Shown here one piece after another: positions 56,039 to 64,000 of a stretch of DNA of 64,000 nucleotides; the stretch's first letter is position 1; every line of letters begins with the position of its first letter. The stretch is from Oleiagrimonas sp. C23AA. GTDB taxonomy: Bacteria; Pseudomonadota; Gammaproteobacteria; Xanthomonadales; Rhodanobacteraceae. The notes under the pieces were generated by a model, which saw only the letters and a program-made list of their open reading frames with translations, searched no databases and was not told the origin of the DNA. Location: NCBI RefSeq assembly GCF_011759385.1, contig NZ_JAARLY010000008.1, positions 124,001 to 188,000 of the forward strand. Reading direction: 5' to 3'. A program made the translations under genes and the position numbers.

Positions 56039-56512
56039 TCACTGGGCGGCGAGCGTATCCAGCACGGCCTGGGCGTGGCCGGGAACCTTCACCTTGCGCC
56101 ATTCGGTGTGCAGCTTGCCTTCCGGATCGATCAGGAAGGTCGAACGCACTACGCCCATGTGGCGCTTGCCATAGAGCATTTTCTCGTGGATCACGTCGAA
56201 GGCCTTGCACCAGGTTTCCTCCGGATCGGAGACCAGCGGGAACGGCAGTTCGTGCTTGGCGGCGAAGTTGGCGTGCGAGCGCACCGAGTCGCGCGAGACG
56301 CCGACGATCTCGCACTTGTGCTTGCCAAAGTCGGCATACAGGTCGCGAAAGTCCTTGGACTCGTTGGTGCAGCCGGGGGTGTTGTCCTTGGGGTAGAAGT
56401 ACACCACCACCCACTGGCCGCGCAGCGAGGACAGCGACAGTGTGCCGCCGTCGCCGGTGGCGCCTTCGAGGTCGGGAATGGCTGAGCCGGGTTCGATCAT
56501 CGTGTGTTCCAT
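56039..56512 (-). CDS. bcp: thiol peroxidase Bcp (peroxiredoxin Q)
   Basis: Thioredoxin-dependent peroxide reductase, 157 residues. The peroxidatic Cys48 lies in FYPKDNTPGCTNESKDFRD. The second Cys usually five residues later in E. coli-type enzymes is absent (Glu-Ser-Lys at that place). Other Cys residues occur near 68 and 101. It may therefore work as a 1-Cys enzyme or use a different resolving Cys. The start could also be the ATG at 56500. It is followed by a strong terminator. Confidence 0.93.
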   Translation of the reverse strand: MEHTMIEPGSAIPDLEGATGDGGTLSLSSLRGQWVVVYFYPKDNTPGCTNESKDFRDLYADFGKHKCEIVGVSRDSVRSHANFAAKHELPFPLVSDPEETWCKAFDVIHEKMLYGKRHMGVVRSTFLIDPEGKLHTEWRKVKVPGHAQAVLDTLAAQ

Positions 56513-56556
56513 GTTGCGGTTGTAAGGCCAGCGCCGTTAAAAGCGCGTCTTCAAGG

Positions 56557-57150
56557 TCAGAACTTCACCGGGTCCATGATCGCGTCCAGGTTCAGGCTGT
56601 CGCACAGTTCCAGGAAGTCGTCACGCAGTGCGGCGATGTGCGTGTCGGCGGGAATGCCGATGGTGATCTGTGCCTGGAACATGTCGGCGCCGGTCTGAAT
56701 GGCCTGGTAGCGCATGGAGCTGAGCTGCTCGATGCTGATGCCGCGGCGGCTGAAGAAGTCGATCACTTCCACCAGCAGCGCGTTGCGGTCGGCGGCGATG
56801 ACCTCGACCACGTAGGGCAGCAGATGGGTCTGCATCGAACGCGGGCCGGTGCGGTAGTGCACCAGATGCAGCGCCGGATCGCGCGCCAGTTTGCCCAGGC
56901 CGGTTTCCAGCTTGGCCAGCGCGTCCCACGAGCCCTGCGCCAGCAGTACCACCGAGACATCGTCGCCCACCGTGCTGACGCGCGCATCGGCCAGGTTGCA
57001 GCCGCTGTCGGCAATGCGCTGGGTCAACTGCAGCAGGGGGGATTGGCGGACGCTACACAGCGTCTGGATGAGAAGGTGACTTTCGCTGCCGGGGCGCTGC
57101 GAGGTGTTGCGATTCAAGGGGATCTCTACCTCAAAGGCGAGGGTGGCCAC
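56557..57150 (-). CDS. GcvR-like protein with two ACT domains
   Basis: About 197 residues with two ACT domains (SPLLQLTQRIADSGCNLADARVSTVGDDVSVVLLAQG, then VVEVIAADRNALLVEVIDFFSRRGISIEQLSSMRYQAIQTGADMFQAQITIGI). This matches the glycine cleavage system repressor family, which binds glycine and controls GcvA. No DNA-binding domain is present. The start is unclear: GTG at 57150 or TTG at 57117. A GcvR-type gene in front of bcp is common in gammaproteobacteria, and dapA is divergent. Confidence 0.85.
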   Translation of the reverse strand: MATLAFEVEIPLNRNTSQRPGSESHLLIQTLCSVRQSPLLQLTQRIADSGCNLADARVSTVGDDVSVVLLAQGSWDALAKLETGLGKLARDPALHLVHYRTGPRSMQTHLLPYVVEVIAADRNALLVEVIDFFSRRGISIEQLSSMRYQAIQTGADMFQAQITIGIPADTHIAALRDDFLELCDSLNLDAIMDPVKF

Positions 57151-57241
57151 CCAAAGCGGGCGGTCATCGACGAGCCGGACTCAGCTTACTTGCCCGTGGC
57201 CGGAGCCCGCAAGTAACATCCCCAGGTTCGAAACACTGTGG

Positions 57242-58129
57242 ATGTACCTCTTGAATATACGCGGAAGCATCTGTGCGCTGGCCACGCCATTCGGCGATGA
57301 TGGCGCGCTGGATCTGGACGCTTTCCGGCGCCTGATCGAGCAGCAGATCGAAGCTGGCACGCAGGCGCTGGTGGTGGCCGGTTCCACCGGCGAGGCTCAC
57401 TTTCTCGAGCATGCCGAATACGAGCGTTTGCTGGTCACGGCCGTCGAGCAGGTGCGCCGGCGGGTTCCGGTCATCGCCGGCACCGGCGAGGCCGGTACCG
57501 CCAAGTCGCTGGCCATGACGCGCTGGGCCAAGCGCCTGGGTGCGCATGCCGCGCTGGTGGTGACGCCTTACTACGTGCGTCCCACGCAGGAAGGTCTGGT
57601 GCGCCATTTCACCGAGATTGCCGACCACGGCGAACTGCCGGTGATCCTGTACAACGTGCCGGGACGCACCGGATGTGACATGCTGCCGGATACGGTCGCG
57701 CGTTTGGCCGAACACGCCCATATCATCGGCGTGAAGGAAGCGCGTGGCGACGCCGGTCGCATTGCCGCCATGGCGGAACTTGCTCGCGAGGATTTCGTCT
57801 ATCTTTCCGGCGACGATGCAAGCTGTCACGAGGCCATGCTGGCCGGCGCCGCGGGTACCATCTCGGTGGTGGCCAACGTGGTGCCCGGGCTGTTTCGCCA
57901 GTTGTGCGACCGGGCGTGCGAGCGCTCGCGGGCACCGACGGTGGAGCTGGCCGAGCGCCTGGAGCCGCTGCTGGATGCGCTTGACTGCGCGCCCAATCCG
58001 ATTGCCATCAAGGCCGCGTTGGCCGAGATCGGCATCGGCAACGGCGCGCTGCGTCTGCCGCTGGTGGCGCTGGCCGAAGGCGCCGAGCGCGCCCGGCTGC
58101 GCGAGGCGCTGTCGGCGCTGCTGTCCTGA
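57242..58129 (+). CDS. dapA: 4-hydroxy-tetrahydrodipicolinate synthase
   Basis: First committed enzyme of lysine/diaminopimelate synthesis: condenses pyruvate and aspartate semialdehyde. The 295-residue protein is a TIM barrel with Schiff-base Lys165 (GVKEARGD), Tyr137 (ILYNVPGRTGCD) and the pyruvate-binding AGSTGEA. The ATG at 57242 gives the usual N terminus (...GSICALATPF); upstream in-frame sequence is not conserved, and no strong ribosome-binding site is seen. Followed after 46 bp by a BamC-like gene, the order also seen in E. coli. Confidence 0.95.
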   Translation: MYLLNIRGSICALATPFGDDGALDLDAFRRLIEQQIEAGTQALVVAGSTGEAHFLEHAEYERLLVTAVEQVRRRVPVIAGTGEAGTAKSLAMTRWAKRLGAHAALVVTPYYVRPTQEGLVRHFTEIADHGELPVILYNVPGRTGCDMLPDTVARLAEHAHIIGVKEARGDAGRIAAMAELAREDFVYLSGDDASCHEAMLAGAAGTISVVANVVPGLFRQLCDRACERSRAPTVELAERLEPLLDALDCAPNPIAIKAALAEIGIGNGALRLPLVALAEGAERARLREALSALLS

Positions 58130-58175
58130 GCCGCTGCGGTGGCCTGAAACGCTTATCTACGGAATCCTATAGTCA

Positions 58176-58724
58176 ATGAACAAAGCAACGATCGCAGCCT
58201 TGAGCCTGTCCGTCCTGACGCTGTCAGGCTGCGGCCTGTTCCATGCCGACAAGAGCTACCTCAAGGCCAAGCAGGAGGCGCCGCTGGAGATTCCGGCCGG
58301 CATGGACCGTCCCGCCGTCAACGATGCGCTGACCATTCCCAACGTCAACGCCAAGCCCAACGACACCATCAGCCAGACGCTGAGCGTGCCGGGCGACGTA
58401 GCCAGCACCTACAAGGCGGCCGCGCAGGCCGTCGACGCCAGTGGCGTGGGTGCCGTGGTGGCGCATGACGATGCCGCTCATGCCTTTACCGTGAACGTGG
58501 GCGAGCCGCCGGCGAAGGACTCCAAGCCGGGGTTCTTCTCACGCATGTTCGGTGGTGGCCACAAGACCAAGACCGAGGCGCCGGACCTGTCCTCGCCGAC
58601 CTCGGCAGGCGCCGTGCAGGTGGCGGTGACCGCCGATGGCGGCGCCAGCACGGTCACGGTGACCGGTCTTAGCGCCAACGTGGCCAAGGTCGCTGCCGCG
58701 ATCAAGTCCAAGCTGGGCAGCTGA
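58176..58724 (+). CDS. short BamC-like lipoprotein
   Basis: A 182-residue lipoprotein with lipobox LSGC near residues 16-19. After the Cys comes SYLKAKQEAPLEIPAGMDRP, which matches the N-terminal BamD-binding stretch of BamC (YLxA...PLxIPxGL). The remaining part holds one small domain (about 60-180) instead of the two helix-grip domains of the roughly 340-residue E. coli protein. Position after dapA supports BamC. It would act in the Bam complex at the outer membrane. Confidence 0.75.
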   Translation: MNKATIAALSLSVLTLSGCGLFHADKSYLKAKQEAPLEIPAGMDRPAVNDALTIPNVNAKPNDTISQTLSVPGDVASTYKAAAQAVDASGVGAVVAHDDAAHAFTVNVGEPPAKDSKPGFFSRMFGGGHKTKTEAPDLSSPTSAGAVQVAVTADGGASTVTVTGLSANVAKVAAAIKSKLGS

Positions 58725-58756
58725 CCGCCTTGCCCGGTAGCCAGGCACGCATGCAA

Positions 58757-58784
58757 AAACGCCGCCCCATGGGCGGCGTTTGCG
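58757..58784. terminator. terminator between convergent bamC-like and ferredoxin genes
   Basis: An 11-bp perfect stem AAACGCCGCCC and complement with a 3-nt loop, with short T runs on both strands, so it can serve both genes. Confidence 0.7.
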
Positions 58785-58834
58785 TTGATCGGTGGGCGAT
58801 GCCGACAGCAGGCGTGCGGCGCGCGAGCGCGGTA

Positions 58835-59158
58835 TCAGCGCTCCAGCAGCGGCAGCTTGTCGGGCTTGTTTTCCCATTCCTTGGCATCGTCGGGCGCATC
58901 TTTGCGCTCGGTGATCACCGGCCATGCTTCGGAGAGTTCGGCATTGAGCGCGACGAAGTTCTCCTGACCCGCGGGAACATCGTCCTCGGGGTAGATGGCG
59001 TTGATCGGGCATTCCGGCTCGCAGAGCGTGCAGTCGATGCACTCGTCCGGATTGATCACCAGGAAGTTGGGGCCCTCGTGAAAGGCATCGACCGGGCAGA
59101 CCTCAACGCAATCGGTGTATTTGCACTTGATGCAGTTGTCGGTAACGACGAAGGTCAT
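58835..59158 (-). CDS. fdxA: 7Fe ferredoxin FdxA
   Basis: Electron carrier of 107 residues, full length for the Azotobacter FdI-like group. The N-terminal cluster region has Cys9, Cys12, Cys17 and Cys21 ([16 protein letters not shown]). The second has Cys40, Cys43, Cys46 and Cys50 ([14 protein letters not shown]), fitting one [3Fe-4S] and one [4Fe-4S] cluster. The long C-terminal tail ([25 protein letters not shown]) is typical. Located between a terminator and tRNA-Glu. Confidence 0.95.
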   Translation of the reverse strand: MTFVVTDNCIKCKYTDCVEVCPVDAFHEGPNFLVINPDECIDCTLCEPECPINAIYPEDDVPAGQENFVALNAELSEAWPVITERKDAPDDAKEWENKPDKLPLLER

Positions 59159-59212
59159 GCCGTAACAGCGCCTGTCCTGATGACGTGTTCCGGAAGGGTC
59201 CGGAAGAAGAGG

Positions 59213-59288
59213 TGGCGCTCCCAACGAGACTCGAACTCGTGTTTTCGCCTTGAGAGGGCGACGTCCTAGACCGCTAGACGATGGGAGC
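59213..59288 (-). tRNA. tRNA-Glu (anticodon CTC)
   Basis: 76 nt on the minus strand from GCTCCCA at 59288 to an encoded CCA at 59215-59213. Anticodon stem TCGCC/GGCGA around loop CTCTCAA gives CTC. T-loop GTTCGAGTC and D-arm CGTCTAGCGGTCTAGGAC are normal. tRNA-Glu usually has TTC; CTC is a second isoacceptor. Confidence 0.93.
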
Positions 59289-59308
59289 GTTGCTGCGTGA
59301 GGCGCGCT

Positions 59309-59336
59309 AGTATATCTAAAAAATTTTGTTCGGCAA
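59309..59336 (-). promoter_or_regulatory. promoter of tRNA-Glu
   Basis: -35 TTGCCG (59336-59331), 16-bp spacer, -10 TATACT (59314-59309) on the minus strand, 21 bp before the tRNA 5' end. Confidence 0.6.
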
Positions 59337-59369
59337 TGCCCCCGTGAAAGATTTTCGAAGGAATTCAGC

Positions 59370-60722
59370 TTGAACCATTCCAATGGAAACGAGGCACAGC
59401 CTGCGCTGCGCATCATTCCACGCGACCAGCACACCATCTCGCGCAAGAACATCTCCAAGTCGGCGCTGCGCGTGCTGTATCGCCTGCACGAGGCCGGCCA
59501 TTCCGCCTATCTGGTGGGTGGCGCGGTGCGCGATCTGCTGCTGGACGGTCATCCGAAGGATTTCGACGTGGCCACCGATGCCACGCCCGAGCAGGTCAAG
59601 CAGCTGTTTCGCAACTGCAGGCTGATCGGCCGCCGCTTCCGGCTGGCACATGTCATCTTCGGCCGCGAGATCATCGAAGTGGCTACCTTCCGTGGCCAGG
59701 GCGAGGAGGGCGATCGCCATATCGTCGATGGCCGCATCCTGCGCGACAACGTTTGGGGATCGATCGAGGAAGACGCCGTGCGGCGCGATTTTCGCGTCAA
59801 CGCCATGTACTACAACATCGCCGATTTCTCCGTGCGCGATGAGGTCGGCGGCATGCGTGATCTTCAAGATCACGTGCTGCGCCTGATCGGCGATCCCGAG
59901 CAGCGCTATCGCGAAGATCCGGTGCGCATGCTGCGCGCCGCGCGCCTGGCGGCCAAGCTCAACTTTCATATCGACGAGGCCGCCGCGGCCCCGTTTGCCG
60001 AGTTGGGGCCGCTGCTGTCCGAAGCGCCGCCGGCACGTCTGTTCGACGAATCGCTGAAGATGTTCCTGGCCGGTCATGGCCTGAAAAGCTTCCACATGCT
60101 CGAGCGCTACGATCTGTTGGCGCCGCTGTTCCCGGTTACCGCTCGCACGCTCAAGCGCGGCGATCAGGCGCTGCGGGCGCTGATCGAGCAGGGGCTTTCC
60201 AACACCGATGCGCGCGTGCACGAAGGCAAGTCGGTGACGCCGGCTTTCCTGTTTGCGGTGCTGCTTTGGGGTGAGGTTCGCGCGCAGGCCGAGACGCTGC
60301 TGGAGCAGGGCAAGGATCTGGCGCTGGCCTGGCAGCGTGCCGCGCATCGCATCGTCGCCGAGCAGAGCCAGCACGTGGCCATCCCGAAGCGTTTCTCCTA
60401 TGCCATGGAAGAAATCTGGGCGCTGCAGCCGCGTTTTGAAAACCGCTCCCGCAAGCGCGTGTTTCGCCTGCTGGGGCATCCGCGCTTTCGTGCCGCCTAC
60501 GATTTTCTTTTGCTGCGCGGTTCGGAGTCCGAAGAGATTCGCGAACTCGGCGAATGGTGGACGCGTGCCCAGGAGTTGCCGCAGGAACAGCTGGCCGACG
60601 AACTGGGGCCATCGAAGGGCAAGAGTGGTCCCAGCACCGGTGCGACGGCCGCCCCGGCCAAGCGTCGCCGCCGTCGCGGTGGCCGGCGTCGTCGTGGCGA
60701 CGGCGCCAGCAGCGCCGACTGA
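59370..60722 (+). CDS. pcnB: poly(A) polymerase I
   Basis: Adds poly(A) tails that promote RNA decay. The 450-residue nucleotidyltransferase has the catalytic signature [24 protein letters not shown] with its Asp pair, the [11 protein letters not shown] motif and [10 protein letters not shown] in the neck. The C terminus is strongly basic ([16 protein letters not shown]), as in RNA-binding tails of this enzyme. The start is TTG at 59370 with AAGGA 7 bases upstream. First gene of pcnB-folK-panBCD. Confidence 0.95.
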   Translation: MNHSNGNEAQPALRIIPRDQHTISRKNISKSALRVLYRLHEAGHSAYLVGGAVRDLLLDGHPKDFDVATDATPEQVKQLFRNCRLIGRRFRLAHVIFGREIIEVATFRGQGEEGDRHIVDGRILRDNVWGSIEEDAVRRDFRVNAMYYNIADFSVRDEVGGMRDLQDHVLRLIGDPEQRYREDPVRMLRAARLAAKLNFHIDEAAAAPFAELGPLLSEAPPARLFDESLKMFLAGHGLKSFHMLERYDLLAPLFPVTARTLKRGDQALRALIEQGLSNTDARVHEGKSVTPAFLFAVLLWGEVRAQAETLLEQGKDLALAWQRAAHRIVAEQSQHVAIPKRFSYAMEEIWALQPRFENRSRKRVFRLLGHPRFRAAYDFLLLRGSESEEIRELGEWWTRAQELPQEQLADELGPSKGKSGPSTGATAAPAKRRRRRGGRRRRGDGASSAD

Positions 60723-60728
60723 TTCACG

Positions 60729-61214
60729 ATGACGGCCACCTACATCGGCCTGGGTAGCAACCTGGGTGATTCGGTCGCGCAGGTACGCGCCGCGCTTGCG
60801 GCCCTGGACGCGCTGCCGCAAACGGCGCTGGTACGCCATTCACGGCTGTATCTGACGCCGCCCTGGGGTGTCACCGAGCAGCCGGCGTTCATCAACGCCG
60901 TGGCCGAGCTGGACACGCGCCTGGACGCGCCAGCGCTGCTGCAGGCGTTGCTGGAGATCGAGCGCCGCGCCGGCCGCGTGCGTGACGGTGAGCGCTGGGG
61001 GCCGCGCATTCTGGACCTGGACCTGCTGCTGCACGGTGACGGCCCGTATCGGGCCGAGCACCTTGAAGTGCCGCATCCGCGCATGGCCGAACGCGCTTTC
61101 GTGCTGTTGCCGCTGGTCGAGATTGCGCCGGGGCTGGAATTGCCCGGCATCGGCCGCATATCCGAAGCGCTTGACCGGCTCGATGCCGGTGACTGCAAGG
61201 TGCTTGAGGACTAA
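60729..61214 (+). CDS. folK: 2-amino-4-hydroxy-6-hydroxymethyldihydropteridine pyrophosphokinase
   Basis: Folate-pathway enzyme that pyrophosphorylates 6-hydroxymethyldihydropterin. 161 residues with the N-terminal YIGLGSNLGD, pterin site FINAVAELDT, and the ATP/Mg motif RWGPRILDLDLLLHG followed by VPHPRMAERAFVLLPL. It starts 6 bases after the pcnB stop. The genes folK, panB and panC are in their usual order. Confidence 0.96.
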   Translation: MTATYIGLGSNLGDSVAQVRAALAALDALPQTALVRHSRLYLTPPWGVTEQPAFINAVAELDTRLDAPALLQALLEIERRAGRVRDGERWGPRILDLDLLLHGDGPYRAEHLEVPHPRMAERAFVLLPLVEIAPGLELPGIGRISEALDRLDAGDCKVLED

Positions 61215-61277
61215 TTCTTGAGGTGTCGGCGCATCGGTGCCGATAATGCCGCCTCGCCAACGCTTGGAGTTCATGCC

Positions 61278-62099
61278 GTGTACGTCGCTTCGGACGCCCC
61301 GGCCCGCAAGGCAGTGACCTTGCCGGCGCTCAAATCCATGAAAGAGCAGGGGCGCAAGATCACCATGCTCACCGCCTACGACGCCAGTTTCGCCGCGCAC
61401 CTGGAGCGCGCCGGTGTCGATGTGGCGCTGGTTGGCGATTCGCTGGGCATGGTGGTGCAGGGCCACGGCAGCACGCTGCCGGTGACCCTGGCCGATGTGG
61501 TCTATCACACCCGCGCCGTGGCGCGCGGTCTCTCGGCCACGCTGCTGGTGGCCGATCTGCCGTTCATGAGCGACCGCGATGTGCCGCACGCGATGGAAGC
61601 GGCCGCGCAGTTGATGGCCGCCGGTGCGGCCATGATCAAGATCGAGGGCGCCGGCCCTATCTGCGAGGTGATTGCTGCGCTGACGGCACGCGATGTGCCG
61701 GTGTGCGCGCACCTGGGTCTGACCCCGCAGTCGGTGCACAAGCTGGGCGGTTACCGCGTGCAGGGACGTGAGCAGGCCGCTGCCGACAAGCTGATGGCCG
61801 ATGCCCGGGCGGTGGTCGAGGCCGGTGCCGAGTTGCTGGTGCTCGAATGCGTGCCATCCGATCTGGCCGGTCGCATCAGCCAGGCGCTGGCCGTGCCGGT
61901 CATCGGCATTGGCGCCGGCCCGCAAACCGATGGCCAGGTGCTGGTGGTGTACGATCTGCTGGGTCTGACGCCGGGCAAAAGCCCGAAGTTTTCCAAGAAT
62001 TTCCTGAGCGGGCGCGAGGGTGTCACCGACGCCATTGCCGCCTATGTCAGTGATGTGCGCGAAGGCCGTTTCCCGGCCGCCGAACACAGCTTCAGCTAA
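61278..62099 (+). CDS. panB: 3-methyl-2-oxobutanoate hydroxymethyltransferase
   Basis: First step of pantothenate synthesis (ketopantoate from 2-oxoisovalerate). The 273-residue TIM barrel has ITMLTAYDASFAAHLERAGVDVALVGDSLGMVVQG, metal Asp in LVADLPFMS, IKIEGAG, VCAHLGLTPQSVHKLGGYRVQG and VIGIGAGPQTDGQVLVVYDLLG. The GTG at 61278 was chosen because GGAG lies 8 bases before it. In-frame sequence back to 61218 is low-quality. Confidence 0.95.
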   Translation: MYVASDAPARKAVTLPALKSMKEQGRKITMLTAYDASFAAHLERAGVDVALVGDSLGMVVQGHGSTLPVTLADVVYHTRAVARGLSATLLVADLPFMSDRDVPHAMEAAAQLMAAGAAMIKIEGAGPICEVIAALTARDVPVCAHLGLTPQSVHKLGGYRVQGREQAAADKLMADARAVVEAGAELLVLECVPSDLAGRISQALAVPVIGIGAGPQTDGQVLVVYDLLGLTPGKSPKFSKNFLSGREGVTDAIAAYVSDVREGRFPAAEHSFS

Positions 62100-62128
62100 T
62101 TCACTTTCCAGGCGAATAGATCAACATC

Positions 62129-62974
62129 ATGCAGACCGTGCACGACGCTCCGGGCCTTCGGGCAGTGGTTCGTGGCTGGCGCTCGCAGGGGCTGACGGTG
62201 GGCCTGGTGCCGACCATGGGCAACCTGCACGCGGGTCATTTCTCACTGATCAAGTTGGCGCGCTCGCGGGTCGACCGGGTGGTGGCCAGCGTGTTCGTCA
62301 ATCCCACGCAGTTCGGCCCCAACGAAGACTTCGACCGCTACCCGCGGACCTTGCCCAAGGATCAGTCGGGCCTGGCCGAGCACGATTGCGATCTGTTGTT
62401 CGCGCCATCGGTGGAGGTGATGTACCCGTACGGCGCCGAGCATTCGGTGTGTGTCAGCGTGCCGCAACTGACCGGCGTGCTGGAGGGCGCGCACCGCCCG
62501 GGCCATTTCGATGGCGTGTCCACCGTGGTCTGCAAGTTGTTCAACCTGGTGCAGCCGGATGTGGCCGTGTTCGGCTCCAAGGACTACCAGCAACTCAAGG
62601 TGATCGAGCGCATGACGCGTGATCTGGGCCTGCCGGTTTCCATCGTCGCCGGGCAGACGCGGCGCGAGGATGATGGTCTGGCCATGAGTTCGCGCAACCA
62701 GTATCTGTCCAGCGAGGAACGCGAGCGGGCCACGCAGATCCACGCCACGCTCAAGCAGATGCGTCAGCTGCTGGCCGAAGGCCATGCCTGGCAGGCGGTG
62801 GAGAAAGCCGCGCTGGGACGTCTTGAGCGCGCCGGCTTCGTGCCCGACTATGCGGCCATCCGTCGCGCCGGCGATCTTGCCGAACCGCAGACCGGCGAGC
62901 GCGAAGGGCTGATCGGCCTGATCGCCGCGCGCCTGGGCAGCACGCGCCTGATCGACAACCTGCCGCTGGACTGA
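62129..62974 (+). CDS. panC: pantothenate synthetase
   Basis: Joins pantoate and beta-alanine using ATP. The 281-residue protein has the nucleotidylyl-transferase motifs [15 protein letters not shown] (HAGH; variant of the common HxGH), [41 protein letters not shown] and the KMSKS-like loop [12 protein letters not shown]. It follows panB by 29 bp. Confidence 0.96.
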   Translation: MQTVHDAPGLRAVVRGWRSQGLTVGLVPTMGNLHAGHFSLIKLARSRVDRVVASVFVNPTQFGPNEDFDRYPRTLPKDQSGLAEHDCDLLFAPSVEVMYPYGAEHSVCVSVPQLTGVLEGAHRPGHFDGVSTVVCKLFNLVQPDVAVFGSKDYQQLKVIERMTRDLGLPVSIVAGQTRREDDGLAMSSRNQYLSSEERERATQIHATLKQMRQLLAEGHAWQAVEKAALGRLERAGFVPDYAAIRRAGDLAEPQTGEREGLIGLIAARLGSTRLIDNLPLD

Positions 62975-63018
62975 CTCACCCTCGTGCCCTGCGCGCTGCG
63001 TCGGCGCGCACAAGGCTA

Positions 63019-63024
63019 TATAAT
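63019..63024 (+). promoter_or_regulatory. -10 element before panD
   Basis: Perfect TATAAT 42 bp before the panD ATG, after panC. No clear -35. It may give panD its own transcript in addition to operon readthrough. Confidence 0.4.
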
Positions 63025-63066
63025 TGCGGGTTCCCCCGCTTTTCGCCCCAACGCGAAGTGCCTGCC

Positions 63067-63450
63067 ATGCAACTGAACATGCTCAAAGCCAAGATCCATC
63101 GTGCCACCGTGACCCACGCGGAGCTGCACTACGAAGGATCCATCGCCATCGACGGCAACCTGCTCGATGCCTCGGGCATCCGCGAGTACGAGCAGATCCA
63201 TGCCTGGAACATCGCCAACGGCGAGCGTTTCGTCACCTACGCGCTGCGCGCCGAGGAAGGCTCCGGCATCATCTCGGTGAACGGCAGCGCCGCGCGCCGT
63301 GCCGCGCCGGGCGACCTGATCATCATCGCCGCCTTCGTGGCGCTGGACGAGGCCGAGCTTGCCAGCTACAAGCCCAGCCTGGTGTATGCCAATCCTGACA
63401 ACACCATCAGCCACACCAACGATGCCATTCCCAAGCAGATGGCCTCGTAA
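63067..63450 (+). CDS. panD: aspartate 1-decarboxylase
   Basis: Makes beta-alanine for pantothenate. The 127-residue proenzyme is cut between Gly24 and Ser25 ([13 protein letters not shown]) to form the pyruvoyl group. Conserved [26 protein letters not shown] and the [19 protein letters not shown] loop are present. The ATG at 63067 places Ser at position 25 as in E. coli. The 146 bases after it, up to pgi, contain an 8-bp GC-rich hairpin but no gene. Confidence 0.96.
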   Translation: MQLNMLKAKIHRATVTHAELHYEGSIAIDGNLLDASGIREYEQIHAWNIANGERFVTYALRAEEGSGIISVNGSAARRAAPGDLIIIAAFVALDEAELASYKPSLVYANPDNTISHTNDAIPKQMAS

Positions 63451-63596
63451 CAAGGCGTGATCCGGGGCGTGGCAGCTGAACGCCAGCGGCCCCCAGATCG
63501 GCTTATGCACGCGCGGCATGCCTTGAGAAAGGTGTGCCGCGCTACCATCAGGATCTTGTATTGATCACGTCTAAAGACCCGAAGGGAGCCGATCGC

Positions 63597-64000
63597 ATGT
63601 CTTCGTACCGCCAGTCCCTGGGCGCGCACGCCGAGCGTCTTGAGTCCACCCATCTTCGCCAGCTTATCGGCGACAGCGACCGCGCCGGGCGCTTGCGTCA
63701 CCGCGTCGGCCCGCTGCTGCTGGACCTGACCCGCCAGAAACTGGACGTCCAGGCGCTGGACGCGCTGGGCAGCCTGATTGAATCGAGCGACTGGCAGAAG
63801 GCGCGCGATGCCATGTTCGGCGGCGAGCCGATCAACACCTCCGAAGACCGCGCCGTGCTGCACACCGCGTTGCGCGCCTCCGGTTCGCGCCTGTCGCCGG
63901 TGGCACCGAGCGACGTGCGCAAGGAAATCGACCAGACCCTGGAGCGCATCGCGCATCTGGTCGAGGCCGTGGAGAAGGGCACCACCGAGGACATCGGCCT
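63597..64000 (+). CDS. pgi: glucose-6-phosphate isomerase (5' part only)
   Basis: Glycolytic interconversion of glucose-6-phosphate and fructose-6-phosphate. Only the first 134 residues are in the window. They include RDAMFGGEPINTSEDRAVLHTALR, which matches the conserved F(A/G)GExINxTEDRAVLHxALR motif of the family. AGGGAG lies 8 to 9 bases before the ATG. The catalytic Lys, Glu and His lie beyond the window edge. Confidence 0.93.
   Translation, partial: MSSYRQSLGAHAERLESTHLRQLIGDSDRAGRLRHRVGPLLLDLTRQKLDVQALDALGSLIESSDWQKARDAMFGGEPINTSEDRAVLHTALRASGSRLSPVAPSDVRKEIDQTLERIAHLVEAVEKGTTEDIG

Overview
The window is chromosomal DNA of a GC-rich gammaproteobacterium. Gene content and order (pcnB-folK-panB-panC-panD-pgi, thrS-infC-rpmI-rplT-pheST-ihfA-merR, dapA next to a BamC-like lipoprotein) and the protein sequences suggest the order Xanthomonadales/Lysobacterales, most likely Rhodanobacteraceae (Rhodanobacter/Dyella/Luteibacter-like). 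That placement is inference from recognised families, not from a search.

Layout. 1-1100: the edge of an integrated element (tyrosine integrase cut by the window start) next to tRNA-Leu. 1200-4740: rnr, rlmB and a small membrane protein. 4820-13160: pstSCAB-phoU, RNase T, a secreted unknown protein, a porin behind a near-perfect Pho box, and nth. 13300-19915: a frameshifted dihydroxyacetone kinase, a remnant of a nucleotide-sugar epimerase, and a glycine-betaine ABC transporter with its own porin. 19916-20608: non-coding repeats. 20609-28492: the translation operon thrS-infC-rpmI-rplT-pheST-ihfA-merR with leader signals. 28603-28679: tRNA-Pro. 28725-30290: an AT-rich two-gene cassette, a 60-residue peptide followed by an ATP-grasp ligase, which I read as a graspetide (omega-ester RiPP) locus. 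30280-34240: AraC regulator/SDR pair, duplicated and palindromic repeats, small conserved genes. 34314-43441: lpxH, a peptidyl-prolyl isomerase, ppx, ppk1, phoR, phoB and an M48 metalloprotease. 43623-47838: glutaredoxin, NAD-isocitrate dehydrogenase, an ECF41 sigma factor with its carboxymuconolactone-decarboxylase partner, and LpxO. 47910-54353: a four-gene drug-efflux operon (outer-membrane factor, HlyD adaptor, RbbA-like ATPase/permease, ABC-2 permease). 54565-64000: PhoH-like protein, Bcp, GcvR-like protein, dapA, BamC-like lipoprotein, ferredoxin, tRNA-Glu, pcnB, folK, the pantothenate genes and the start of pgi.

How the genes work together. Phosphate is the dominant theme: high-affinity uptake (pst), its regulators (phoBR, phoU), a phosphate-type porin and polyphosphate synthesis and breakdown (ppk1, ppx) all lie in this window, with PhoB-box-like sites before the porin, pstS and phoB. 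A second module handles osmoprotectant uptake across both membranes. A third is the ECF41 pair, for which two copies of the same TGTCACA-N16-CGTC promoter can be read directly.

The most novel feature is the graspetide cassette: the precursor has a microviridin-like Pro-Phe leader motif but a core with Ser, Ser, Ser, Asp, Asp at three-residue intervals, which does not match the microviridin/marinostatin core I know.
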